15,871 nt of DNA from an uncultured Chromatiaceae bacterium (GTDB lineage Bacteria; Pseudomonadota; Gammaproteobacteria; Enterobacterales; Alteromonadaceae): positions 1 through 15,871 of the forward strand of contig CAMLRA010000084.1 of the NCBI GenBank assembly GCA_946482325.1. Reading direction: 5' to 3'. Each line of letters starts with the position of its first letter. Position 1 is the first letter of the stretch. The notes below the pieces were generated by a model that was not told where the DNA came from, did not search any database, and saw only the letters and a list, made by a program, of their open reading frames with translations. Positions 1-7,106 of this stretch are shown here, one piece after another. Position numbers and translations under genes: made by a program.

Positions 1-620
1 AGCGCGAACATATTTATATGCTCGACACCAAAGGTGTGATCCACAGCCGTCGTAACGATTTGAATCAATACAAAGAGCAGTTTGCCAACAATACCGACAA
101 ACGCACGCTGGAAGATGCAATGGAAGGCGCTGATGTGTTTGTCGGAGTCTCAGGCCCTGATGCCTTGCCAGCCGAAGCTTTAAAACTGATGGCGGACAAG
201 CCGGTGATTTTTGCCTGCTCGAACCCGGATCCGGAAATTAAACCTGAACTGGCTCATGCAGAGCGTAGCGATCTAATTATGGCGACAGGCCGTTCGGATT
301 ACCCGAATCAGGTCAACAACGTCTTGTGTTTCCCCTTTATTTTCCGTGGTGCTTTAGACGTGCGCGCTAAAGTCATTAACGATGAAATGAAGCTGGCCGC
401 AGTGCATGCGATTCGTGCTATCGCCAAAGAGCCTGTGCCGCAGGCCGTGTTAACAGCTGCCCAGGTGGATAAACTGGAGTTTGGTGCGGACTATATTATT
501 CCAAAACCAATGGACCCACGTTTATTATCCCGCGTCGCCCGTGCTGTGGCTGAAGCTGCTGTAGCATCAGGAGTGGCACGTTTGCCATTGCCTGAAAATT
601 ATATGGGGTCAGAACTTTAG
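1..620 (+). CDS. Malic enzyme, C-terminal part (5' end outside window)
   Basis: The reading frame is already open at the first base (in-frame Arg-Glu-His-Ile-Tyr before the first Met at 18), so only about the last 206 residues are present. They match the NAD(P)-binding half of bacterial malic enzymes, which decarboxylate malate oxidatively to pyruvate. Recognisable stretches are GVSGPDALPAEAL, the ACSNPDPEI segment, ATGRSDYPNQVNNVLCFPFI and the FRGALDVRA motif, all typical of the family. The protein stops soon after this domain, so it is the short single-unit form and lacks the phosphotransacetylase-like tail of E. coli MaeB. The last five residues (MGSEL) and the TAG stop lie inside a REP-like hairpin. 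I cannot decide between NAD and NADP specificity from this part. Confidence 0.93.
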   Translation, partial: REHIYMLDTKGVIHSRRNDLNQYKEQFANNTDKRTLEDAMEGADVFVGVSGPDALPAEALKLMADKPVIFACSNPDPEIKPELAHAERSDLIMATGRSDYPNQVNNVLCFPFIFRGALDVRAKVINDEMKLAAVHAIRAIAKEPVPQAVLTAAQVDKLEFGADYIIPKPMDPRLLSRVARAVAEAAVASGVARLPLPENYMGSEL

Positions 621-631
621 TTCTGATCCCA
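604..631. repeat. REP-like hairpin overlapping the malic enzyme stop codon
   Basis: TGGGGTCAGAAC (604-615) pairs with GTTCTGATCCCA (620-631) over 12 bp with one G-U pair and a TTTA loop. The TAG stop (618-620) lies in the loop and the first base of the 3' arm. No U-run follows, so a Rho-independent terminator role is weak. The GGGGTCAG core recurs in the palindrome at 679-698, which suggests one repeat family. Confidence 0.6.
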
Positions 632-678
632 ATGTACGGTGTTCGCTCCGGATTGAACAAGCTGATTTGAAAACAGCA

Positions 679-698
679 GGGGGTCAGGCCTGACCCCC
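679..698. repeat. Perfect 20-bp palindrome, REP-like or metJ terminator
   Basis: The sequence is a perfect palindrome with arms GGGGGTCAGG and CCTGACCCCC. It lies six bases past the metJ stop on the minus strand, where it is followed by TGCTGTTTTC, a poor U-tract. It shares the GGGGTCAG/CTGACCCC arms with the hairpin at 604-631. It may act as a weak terminator for metJ as well as being a repeat copy. Confidence 0.5.
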
Positions 699-704
699 GT
701 AGTA

Positions 705-1040
705 TTACTCTTCGTCTGATTCCGCTTCCTGAATATCCGGAATGGGTTTGCCCATGCTGGTCAGGATATTGCGGACTTCGATCGGGATTTGGTGCGGGTT
801 GTCTTTGCGTAAATCTTCATCGGCTGGCAGTGGCTGACCGGTAAAAGCATGCAAAAAAGCTTCGCATAATAATTCGCTGTTGGTGGCGTGGCGTAAGTTG
901 TTGACCTGGCGGCGGGTGCGCTCATCGGTTAAAACTTTTAATACATTCAGGGGGATGGAGACGGTGATTTTCTTCACCTGTTCTGATTTCTTGCCGTGTT
1001 CTGCATAAGGGTGAACGTATTCACCATTCCACTTTGCCAT
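705..1040 (-). CDS. metJ: Methionine repressor MetJ
   Basis: This 111-residue protein is very close to E. coli MetJ (105 aa), the ribbon-helix-helix repressor that binds tandem met boxes with S-adenosylmethionine as corepressor. The N-terminal [20 protein letters not shown] segment holds the beta-strand that enters the DNA major groove (about residues 21-30). It is followed by the conserved helices ([20 protein letters not shown], then [16 protein letters not shown]). Only the last 30 or so residues diverge, ending in an acidic tail. The ATG has an AAGGT ribosome site seven bases upstream (1047-1051). It diverges from metB, and its targets are visible in the gap between them, so autoregulation is likely. 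Confidence 0.97.
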   Translation of the reverse strand: MAKWNGEYVHPYAEHGKKSEQVKKITVSIPLNVLKVLTDERTRRQVNNLRHATNSELLCEAFLHAFTGQPLPADEDLRKDNPHQIPIEVRNILTSMGKPIPDIQEAESDEE

Positions 1041-1094
1041 AGTTGTACCTTGATTTAATTATTTGTTGTGCGTTTTGGCCCGAAATTTTATCTC

Positions 1095-1124
1095 TTTATA
1101 CGCGCATAAACAAACGCTGCGCAA
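1095..1124 (-). promoter_or_regulatory. Putative metJ promoter
   Basis: Read on the minus strand, TTGCGC (1124-1119) and TATAAA (1100-1095) are separated by 18 bp. This would start transcription near 1088, about 48 bases before the metJ ATG. It is a consensus match only. The perfect met box at 1139-1146 lies just upstream, which fits MetJ control of its own gene. Confidence 0.5.
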
Positions 1125-1138
1125 GAAATAATCATGAT

Positions 1139-1162
1139 AGACGTCTAAATGTTTTGACATCC
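1139..1162. promoter_or_regulatory. MetJ operator, upstream met-box group
   Basis: AGACGTCT at 1139-1146 is a perfect 8/8 met box. The next two adjoining octamers, 1147-1154 and 1155-1162, each match the consensus at 5/8. Tandem octamers at 8-bp spacing are the known MetJ arrangement. The group overlaps the TTGACA -35 element of the metB promoter. Confidence 0.75.
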
Positions 1163-1181
1163 CTTTGCGGCGCTGTATACT
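1154..1181 (+). promoter_or_regulatory. metBL promoter
   Basis: A perfect TTGACA (1154-1159) and TATACT (1176-1181) are separated by 16 bp, placing the start near 1188, about 30 bases before metB. Both hexamers are touched by met boxes, so repressor binding should exclude RNA polymerase. Confidence 0.8.
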
Positions 1182-1208
1182 TTTAGCCGTCTAAACATCT
1201 AAAAGTAT
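1177..1208. promoter_or_regulatory. MetJ operator, downstream array of four met boxes
   Basis: Four contiguous octamers match AGACGTCT at 5/8 (1177-1184), 7/8 (1185-1192, AGCCGTCT), 6/8 (1193-1200, AAACATCT) and 5/8 (1201-1208). The array covers the -10 element and the predicted start site of metB. Its register differs from the upstream group: the offset from 1139 to 1185 is 46 bp, not a multiple of 8. Confidence 0.75.
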
Positions 1209-1217
1209 GAGGTTGAT

Positions 1218-2531
1218 ATGTCCACACGTCGCTCCGCCACAGTTGCAGCCCGCGCCGGTATTGCGCAGGACCCCGCTTACGGTGCAGTGACGCCGCCGAT
1301 GTATTTAACCTCAACTTATGAATTACCGGCTTTTAAACAGCCGGGCAAATACGATTATTCACGCTCGAACAATCCGACCCGTGACCTGCTCGCCGATGCG
1401 TTGTGTCAGCTCGAAGGCGGCGCCAAAGCCTTAGTCACCAACACCGGCATGTCGGCCTGTGTGCTGGCGCTGCAGGTGCTGACGCCGGACGATACTTTAG
1501 TGATCCCACACGATTGTTATGGCGGCAGCTACCGGTTATTCACCAACCTCGCCAATAAAAAACGTGCTTTTAAGCTGGTCATTGTCAATTTTCAGCAGGA
1601 CAACTGGCGGGCGTTGGTCCAAGCCGCCAAACCAAAGTTGATTTGGCTGGAAACACCAAGCAACCCGCTGCTGCAAATCACCGATGTGCGTGCAGTCTGT
1701 GCGCTGGCAAAAACGCTGCAGGCACTGGTGCTGGTCGACAACACCTTTTTATCGCCGGCGCTGCAAAACCCGATCGCGCTGGGTGCTGATTTAGTGCTGC
1801 ATTCCACGACCAAATACTTAAACGGCCATAGTGACATTGTCGGCGGCTCTTTGATTGTTAAAGATGCAGCGCTGGGGGATGAACTGAAATGGTGGGCGAA
1901 TTGTCTGGGCGTCACCGCCGGTGCTTTTGATTCGCACCTGACTTTACGCGGTATCCGTACTTTATTACCGCGCATCAAAGCGCATCAGGAAAATGCCGCA
2001 CAGGTTGTGGAGTACCTGCAACAGCAGCCACTGGTCGGCAAAATTTATTATCCGGGCTTAAAAGACCATCCGGGCCATGCCATTGCTAAAGCACAACAGC
2101 ATGGTTTTGGCGCCATGATTAGCTTTGATCTGGCCGCAGATGCCAAATACCTTGGTGTCTTTTTCGAAGCATTAGCGTGCTTCACGCTGGCGCAATCTTT
2201 AGGCGGCATTGAAAGCCTGATTTGCCATCCCGGCACTATGACCCATGCATCAATGGACGCGACGGCACAAAAAACTGCCGGCATTGGCCCGACATTAATT
2301 CGTTTGTCGGTTGGCATTGAAGATCCACGCGATCTATTGGCTGATTTAGCACAGGCGTTTGCCGCTGTTGCTGCAGCGCTTGACGCTGATGGCGGTAAGA
2401 CGCAGATAACTCATGAGCAGGCGTCAGTGGCCGCCCGGTCGGTAACCGAAACACCGGCAGCAGCACAATCGGTCACTGCAACATCCGAACAACAATTCCG
2501 GCTGAATCCAGCCCTGGCCGCATTCTGGTAA
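1218..2531 (+). CDS. metB: Cystathionine gamma-synthase MetB with C-terminal extension
   Basis: This PLP enzyme of the Cys/Met metabolism family joins an activated homoserine ester with cysteine to make cystathionine, the first committed step of transsulfuration. The N-terminal half shows YSRSNNPTR (47-55), the VLVDNTFLSP segment with the PLP-contacting Asp at 174, and HSTTKYLNGHSD with the Schiff-base Lys at 199. The C-terminal domain includes SLGGIESLICHPGTMTH. E. coli MetB has 386 residues and this has 437; homology appears to end near residue 392. The last 45 or so residues are rich in Ala, Thr, Ser and Gln, with a repeated SVT motif. The ATG is preceded by GAGG (1209-1212) at 5-bp spacing. 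It heads the metBL operon. MetB is preferred over MetC or MdeA because of the metJ/metL context. Confidence 0.93.
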   Translation: MSTRRSATVAARAGIAQDPAYGAVTPPMYLTSTYELPAFKQPGKYDYSRSNNPTRDLLADALCQLEGGAKALVTNTGMSACVLALQVLTPDDTLVIPHDCYGGSYRLFTNLANKKRAFKLVIVNFQQDNWRALVQAAKPKLIWLETPSNPLLQITDVRAVCALAKTLQALVLVDNTFLSPALQNPIALGADLVLHSTTKYLNGHSDIVGGSLIVKDAALGDELKWWANCLGVTAGAFDSHLTLRGIRTLLPRIKAHQENAAQVVEYLQQQPLVGKIYYPGLKDHPGHAIAKAQQHGFGAMISFDLAADAKYLGVFFEALACFTLAQSLGGIESLICHPGTMTHASMDATAQKTAGIGPTLIRLSVGIEDPRDLLADLAQAFAAVAAALDADGGKTQITHEQASVAARSVTETPAAAQSVTATSEQQFRLNPALAAFW

Positions 2532-2536
2532 AAATC

Positions 2537-4969
2537 ATGGCAGTACAACAACTTTCCGCCGACGCCGATAAGGTCGTCGTGCATAAATTTGGTGGCAGCA
2601 GCCTCGCCACCGCTGAGCGTTTTCATGCTGTGGCAGATATTCTGCTGCAACAACCGCAACCAAGTGCCTGGGTGGTGGTATCAGCACCAGGTGATACCAC
2701 AGATCATCTGCTTGATTTGATCGCCTCAGCTGCCGATGCAGCAAACTTTGACACCCAATGGCAGCAGTTGTCGGCGCAGCTGCGGTTGCTGGTCAACCGC
2801 ACTTTGAGCGCGCAAACCGCACCGCAGGCGCTTAACACACTGAATAACTGGCTGGCACAATTACCGGCGCTGGTGCAGGCCGGTCAGCACAATGAAGTGC
2901 TGGCCACCGGCGAGAAGCTTTCCGCATTGTTGCTGAGTGCAGTACTGACCGAGCGCGGCAAAGAGGCGCAAGCTATTGATGCGCGTGATTTTTTACGGCT
3001 GGAACTTCAGCCATTGGGCGATGCACAAGTGTTGTGGCAACAATCTGCTGATTTATTAGCGCCGTTACAACAAGCCGGGTTTAACGTCGTAACCGGTTTT
3101 ATCGCCCGCGATACAGCGCACAACAGCATCACGCTTGGCCGCAATGGCAGTGATTATTCGGCGACTATTGTTGGTGCTTTAATCAAAGCCGATGCGGTGC
3201 AGATCTGGACTGATGTTGATGCGATTTATAGCGCAGATCCGCGTAAAGTGCCGTCAGCGCGCGCGTATCGTCAGGTGCCCTGGCCTTTGGCGATTCGCCT
3301 GGCTGAACTGGGTAATCCGGTACTGCATGCGAAAACCTTAAACCCGCTGGCGCAACATGCGGCGGAACTGATTGTACGCAGCAGTTATGAGCCACAGCAG
3401 CCGGGTTGTCGCGTCAGTCGCCAAAGTGCTATCGAAGTGCAATTTGTCACGGATTTAGCTGATGCAGTGCTTTTGACCTTACCGGCGCATTGCAAAGTCA
3501 GCCCGCAACAAGCGGCCGCCGCGTTGCAGTTTCCGGTGTTTGCCGCGCCGGCAACCCAAGGCAAGCAATGGCTGGTAGCGCAGAAGAATCTGGATGCTTT
3601 GTTGCAATTTCTCGGACAACAACAGATTTATCCTCGCGTCAGTTCAGAACAATTTTATGCCGTTGCCTGGTTAAAGCCGGCCGCACGCCAGCAGCGCCAG
3701 TTACCGCTGCAAGCTGCGCACTGGCTGGAACGGCAGCAACCGGCACATAGTTTTCAGGACGATGAACTGGCGCTGTGGTTGTTCAGCCCGGCTTTAACAG
3801 CCAACGAGCTGACCGAATTACACCAGCTGTTGCTGCCCAGCACAGTGAGGCTGAACATCGTGGTGGCAGGGACCGGCAATGTCGGCTCTGAGTTCCTCAG
3901 CTTGCTGACGAAACAACAACAAGCCTATGCCGGCCAGATTGAATTGCGTTTGGCGGGGTTGTTTAACTCGCGTCAGGCGGTGTTCAGTGACCAGATTAAT
4001 GTCGCGGACTGGCAGCAGGCGTTAACCACAGCCGCACCATATCAGAAGCAGGATCTGCTGGATTATTTAACCGGTTTACCGGATCCAAAAGTGCTGGTCG
4101 ATATCACGCCAAGTCGCAGTTTTGCCGAAGATTATGCCGAAATTGTCCGCACCGGCTGCCACCTCATCAGTGCCAATAAACAAGGCGTGACTTTGCCACT
4201 TGCGCAGTATCAGCAAATTATTGCCGCAGTCGCCGAGCAGCAGGTCAGCTGGCAGGCCAATACGACGTGCGGTGCCGGATTACCGGTGCAGCGCTTGCTG
4301 CAGGAACTACAAAGCTCCGGTGACCATATCCACCAGATCAGCGGGATTTTCTCCGGCACATTGTCCTGGTTATTGTGTAAATACGACGGCAGCGCGCCAT
4401 TCTCCGAGTTTGTGCTGCAGGCGCAGGCCGAAGGGCTGACCGAGCCGGACCCCCGTGATGATCTGTCCGGCAAAGACGTCCAGCGTAAACTGTTGGTGCT
4501 GGCGCGGGAACTGGGGCTGAGTCTTGATATCAATGACATCGCCTTGACGCCATTATTGCCGGCGGGTTTAGATACACTGAGCTGGGATGAGTTTTGGGCG
4601 CGCCGCCACGAACTGGACGAGGCGCTGGCCGCAACTTATGCCAAAGCGCAAGCGACAGGCACAGTGCTGCGTTATGTCGCAACCCTTACCGTGACACCAC
4701 AAGGCCCGCAAGCGCGGGTTGAGTTGCTGACTGTTGCGCCTGAGCATCCGCTGGCGGCTATTCAGGCCTGTGACAATGTGTTTGTCATCGAAAGTGACTG
4801 GTATCAGGCTAATCCGCTGGTGTTAAAAGGCCCTGGGGCTGGGCGTCAGGTCACAGCCGGTGGTATTCATGCCGATTTGGCTATTCTGGCACGCCAGCAA
4901 ATTGCTGCGGCGAAGGCGGCCCGGCATAGTCAGGCGCAGGCCGCGGCCTGGGCCAATCCACGTGCTTGA
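2537..4969 (+). CDS. metL: Bifunctional aspartate kinase II / homoserine dehydrogenase II
   Basis: At 810 residues it has the same length as E. coli MetL. The N-terminal kinase phosphorylates aspartate: it shows VHKFGGSS (15-22), GRNGSDYSA (201-209) and WTDVDAIYSADPRKV (224-238). A less conserved middle region (about 300-430) corresponds to the regulatory linker. The C-terminal homoserine dehydrogenase begins with the nucleotide-binding AGTGNVG (Gly445, 447, 450), then SANKQGVTL, TTCGAGLPV, SGIFSGTLSWL and the substrate-binding EPDPRDDLSGKDVQRK. It follows metB by only five bases, with no clear Shine-Dalgarno sequence, so translation is probably coupled. ThrA is the alternative, but linkage to metJ/metB argues for MetL. 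No metF follows, unlike in several relatives. Confidence 0.95.
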   Translation: MAVQQLSADADKVVVHKFGGSSLATAERFHAVADILLQQPQPSAWVVVSAPGDTTDHLLDLIASAADAANFDTQWQQLSAQLRLLVNRTLSAQTAPQALNTLNNWLAQLPALVQAGQHNEVLATGEKLSALLLSAVLTERGKEAQAIDARDFLRLELQPLGDAQVLWQQSADLLAPLQQAGFNVVTGFIARDTAHNSITLGRNGSDYSATIVGALIKADAVQIWTDVDAIYSADPRKVPSARAYRQVPWPLAIRLAELGNPVLHAKTLNPLAQHAAELIVRSSYEPQQPGCRVSRQSAIEVQFVTDLADAVLLTLPAHCKVSPQQAAAALQFPVFAAPATQGKQWLVAQKNLDALLQFLGQQQIYPRVSSEQFYAVAWLKPAARQQRQLPLQAAHWLERQQPAHSFQDDELALWLFSPALTANELTELHQLLLPSTVRLNIVVAGTGNVGSEFLSLLTKQQQAYAGQIELRLAGLFNSRQAVFSDQINVADWQQALTTAAPYQKQDLLDYLTGLPDPKVLVDITPSRSFAEDYAEIVRTGCHLISANKQGVTLPLAQYQQIIAAVAEQQVSWQANTTCGAGLPVQRLLQELQSSGDHIHQISGIFSGTLSWLLCKYDGSAPFSEFVLQAQAEGLTEPDPRDDLSGKDVQRKLLVLARELGLSLDINDIALTPLLPAGLDTLSWDEFWARRHELDEALAATYAKAQATGTVLRYVATLTVTPQGPQARVELLTVAPEHPLAAIQACDNVFVIESDWYQANPLVLKGPGAGRQVTAGGIHADLAILARQQIAAAKAARHSQAQAAAWANPRA

Positions 4970-4990
4970 TGTTGTGTTTGAATAACCAAG

Positions 4991-5010
4991 GCCCGGCGCC
5001 TTAGCCGGGT
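4991..5010. terminator. Hairpin between convergent metL and regA
   Basis: CCCGGC (4992-4997) pairs with GCCGGG (5004-5009) around a 6-base loop, with a possible extra G-U pair at the base. It covers the end of the regA reading frame and its stop. U-tracts are poor on both strands (CTGTGTTTC on plus, CTTGGTTATT on minus), so a shared terminator is plausible but not strong. Confidence 0.45.
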
Positions 5011-5534
5011 CTGTGTTTCAGCAGCTTGCGCTGCAAGGTGCGCCGGTGCATCCCCAACAACCGTGCAGTCTGACTGATATTGCCATCTTGCTGTGCCAGC
5101 ACGCGCTGAATATGTTCCCATTCGATTTGATCTGTCGATAACAGCGCTTCGCTGTCGTCACTGCTGGTCTCATTGACAGGCGGCACAGCCTTTTCGCCTT
5201 GCAGTGCTTGTAACAACACCGCGAAATCTACCGGTTTTGTCAGATAATCGTCAGCGCCCAATTTCACAGCCTGTACGGCCGTGGCAATACTGGCAAAGCC
5301 GGTCAGCACCAGAATACGGCTATCCGGTAAGGCTTCCCGCAGTGGTGCAACGTAGTTCAGGCCGGAGACATCGCCAAAACGCAGGTCAAGCAGCCAAACG
5401 TCGGCCGGGTCTGCGATGAGTTCAGCAAGCTGCGGTGGAGTGGCGTAGGTGCGGACCTGGTGACCTGCTGTCGTCAGCCGACGTTGCAACGTGCGTAATA
5501 ACACTTCGTCGTCATCTAGAATCGTCAGTTTCAA
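5001..5534 (-). CDS. regA: RegA/PrrA/ActR-type response regulator
   Basis: This 177-residue protein combines a receiver domain with a Fis-type helix-turn-helix, the layout of the RegA/PrrA/ActR/RoxR global redox regulators. The acidic pocket is at Asp7-Asp9, the phospho-acceptor is Asp50 (WLLDLRFG), the conserved Thr is at 78 and Lys at 100. The C-terminal ARLLGMHRRTLQRKL (157-171) is the family's recognition-helix signature. The start codon is TTG (5534-5532), overlapping the TGA stop of the kinase gene as TTGA. GGAGG at 5545-5541 lies six bases upstream, and the in-frame codons just before it include no ATG, which supports TTG. It should be translated with the kinase and phosphorylated by it. 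The family assignment is firm; the target genes are unknown here. Confidence 0.9.
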   Translation of the reverse strand: MKLTILDDDEVLLRTLQRRLTTAGHQVRTYATPPQLAELIADPADVWLLDLRFGDVSGLNYVAPLREALPDSRILVLTGFASIATAVQAVKLGADDYLTKPVDFAVLLQALQGEKAVPPVNETSSDDSEALLSTDQIEWEHIQRVLAQQDGNISQTARLLGMHRRTLQRKLLKHRPG

Positions 5535-6871
5535 TGTCCGCCTCCGGCCGGAAAACGGATTTGGGTGATGAGGCCGCCCGTCGCCGAAGCGCGGCGGGTG
5601 ACGTTACCGCCAAGTCTTTCTATGCTGCTAGTAGCCAAAAATTGACCGAGCCCGAGACCATCCGGGCTCTGTTGCGGGACTTTACCCAATTCGGTTAGTT
5701 GTTCTGCCGGCACTCCGGCGCCAAAGTCTTCAATATACAGGCAAAATTGCTGTTGTTGCTGACGTAGTCGTACCTGCAGCTTTGGTTGTTGTTGTGCAAC
5801 GCCGGCATCAGCCGCATTATCCAGAATATTAAACAAAGCTGCCGACCAGGCCAGCGCATCCGACACCAGACAGCCAGTGTTGTCGATACTTTCCTCCAGC
5901 CTCAGGCTAATCTCAGGCCGGCTGACCAGCCACAGTTTTAACGCCCGTTGTGCAATCAGATGTAAGGCTTCCTGGTTTGTTGGTGTACGCAGTTGCTGTG
6001 CATTGTGCCTCAGCTGTTGGACGATCTGCTGGCAACGTCGTACTTCCTGCTGTAAGTCGTTGATCAACGCCGGATCCGGCGGTCCATCGGTTAGTTCATC
6101 GGTTAGCAAAGTCAGATTTTGCAGCGGAGTCGCAAGTTCATGTGCTGCATTGGCGGCATAGGTTGCGACGGCCAGCATCTGTTCCTGTTGCAATTGCTGT
6201 TGCTGTAACTTCTGTAACGCTGTGGTTTTTTGCCGGACCAGCCTGGCCTGTGCACTGACAAAAGCAGCGATAAAAAATGCGGACAACGCAAAAGCCCAGG
6301 CCATTTGCCATAAATGTGAACTGAATTGCACCGGCAGCAGCTGACTTTGTGCCGCGCCATCGATAAACACCTGATGACTGCCATGCTGGGTGTGTGGGTC
6401 ATAAATCAGTTGGCCGGTGTTTGGATCCACCTCGCTCAGCGGCAGCAACAGGGCCAGCACCAAATAACAGCTGACGGCCAAAGCTGCAGCTAACAATGCG
6501 ATTCGACCCGGTAGCAATACAGCACTGACTGCGACCGGCAATAATAACAATGCAATCAGACCGTTACCGGCGCCACCTGACAATGCCAGCATCAGCGTAA
6601 ATAAGGTCAAATCGTACAGGATTGCCAGAGCAAAAATACGCTGTGGCTGCGTTGTTGCTCCCGGTACCCAAGCTAACGACAGATTGGTACAGCCGTATAA
6701 CGCCAGTAAAAGCAGCAATAAGGGCCAACTACTGACCGGGTAGTGAAAAATCCAGGCGGCTAAAGCGGCCAGATATGTGGTGCTGACCAGTCCCCAGCGG
6801 AACTGCTGCAGTTGTTTGATTTGTTGTAATGGATCTGAGTCGGTGCTGAAAGCGGATCTGTTTGGCAGCAT
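5531..6871 (-). CDS. regB: RegB/PrrB-type membrane sensor histidine kinase
   Basis: From ATG 6871 the protein has 446 residues. About six membrane segments occupy residues 26-44, 47-67, 78-97, 103-121, 124-143 and 187-206. A Gln-rich linker follows, then the H-box NAAHELATPLQ with His244, the N-box FNILDNAADA (347-356), and glycine boxes DFGAGVP (382-388) and DGLGLGQF (404-411). Cys280 in EVRRCQQIVQQL corresponds to the redox-active cysteine described for RegB. The quinone-linked GGxxNPF motif of RegB is only partly kept, as GGAGNGL (99-105). A longer in-frame TTG start at 6913 would place codons inside the terminator hairpin at 6882-6907, so I prefer ATG 6871, although its ribosome site (GAG) is weak. 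It forms a two-gene operon with regA. Confidence 0.88.
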   Translation of the reverse strand: MLPNRSAFSTDSDPLQQIKQLQQFRWGLVSTTYLAALAAWIFHYPVSSWPLLLLLLALYGCTNLSLAWVPGATTQPQRIFALAILYDLTLFTLMLALSGGAGNGLIALLLLPVAVSAVLLPGRIALLAAALAVSCYLVLALLLPLSEVDPNTGQLIYDPHTQHGSHQVFIDGAAQSQLLPVQFSSHLWQMAWAFALSAFFIAAFVSAQARLVRQKTTALQKLQQQQLQQEQMLAVATYAANAAHELATPLQNLTLLTDELTDGPPDPALINDLQQEVRRCQQIVQQLRHNAQQLRTPTNQEALHLIAQRALKLWLVSRPEISLRLEESIDNTGCLVSDALAWSAALFNILDNAADAGVAQQQPKLQVRLRQQQQQFCLYIEDFGAGVPAEQLTELGKVPQQSPDGLGLGQFLATSSIERLGGNVTRRASATGGLITQIRFPAGGGH

Positions 6872-6881
6872 AGCGGATCTC

Positions 6882-6907
6882 AAAAAAAAGCGGGCGCAAT
6901 GCGCCCG
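6882..6907 (-). terminator. Rho-independent terminator on the minus strand, upstream of regB
   Basis: On the minus strand CGGGCGC (6907-6901), loop ATT, then GCGCCCG (6897-6891) is followed by C and eight T residues (6889-6882). This is the best intrinsic terminator in the window. It ends just 10 bases before the regB ATG. I see no credible minus-strand gene feeding it, so it may end a short RNA or attenuate a regB leader transcript. Confidence 0.75.
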
Positions 6908-7023
6908 TGGCAAAAAACTGACAGGTGCAGACTACGCATTGACCAGAAAAAAGTCACGACTTGGCGCGTATCAGGCTCGTCGTCATTGACTATAACGATA
7001 ATAGAGACCTCGTGGTATGTGGC

Positions 7024-7054
7024 ATTTTGTCGCAGGGGCGTGAAACGACAAAAT
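7024..7054. repeat. Inverted repeat, 9-bp perfect arms
   Basis: ATTTTGTCG (7024-7032) and CGACAAAAT (7046-7054) flank a 13-base loop. The plus strand reads GTCGC at 7029-7033, like one half-site of RegA/PrrA operators. It sits about 150-180 bases upstream of regB, so it may be an operator. There is no U-run on either side, so it is not a terminator. Confidence 0.5.
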
Positions 7055-7071
7055 CTTGACGCGAACCTTAC

Positions 7072-7106
7072 GGCAAGTAGTGGCAAACCCGGCAAATACC
7101 GGCGGA
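7072..7106 (+). repeat. Short direct repeats of GGCAAA, about 10-bp period
   Basis: GGCAAG (7072), GGCAAA (7082), GGCAAA (7091) and GGCGGAAA (7101) start 10, 9 and 10 bases apart, roughly one helical turn. Such phasing is typical of binding sites on one DNA face, but the element is short and could be chance. Confidence 0.35.

Noticed and set aside
3183..3395. Antisense and alternate-frame open stretches inside metB, metL, dauA and the arg genes
   Set aside because: They are overprints of strongly conserved genes, favoured by high GC, with no independent evidence.
6872..6913. Extension of regB to an upstream TTG adding 14 residues
   Set aside because: The added codons lie in the terminator hairpin and T8 run; the internal ATG at 6871 gives a normal N-terminus.
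6880..7095. Minus-strand open frame of 71 codons ending through the terminator before regB
   Set aside because: It translates the terminator stem and U-tract as its C-terminus, has no ribosome site and no recognisable domain.
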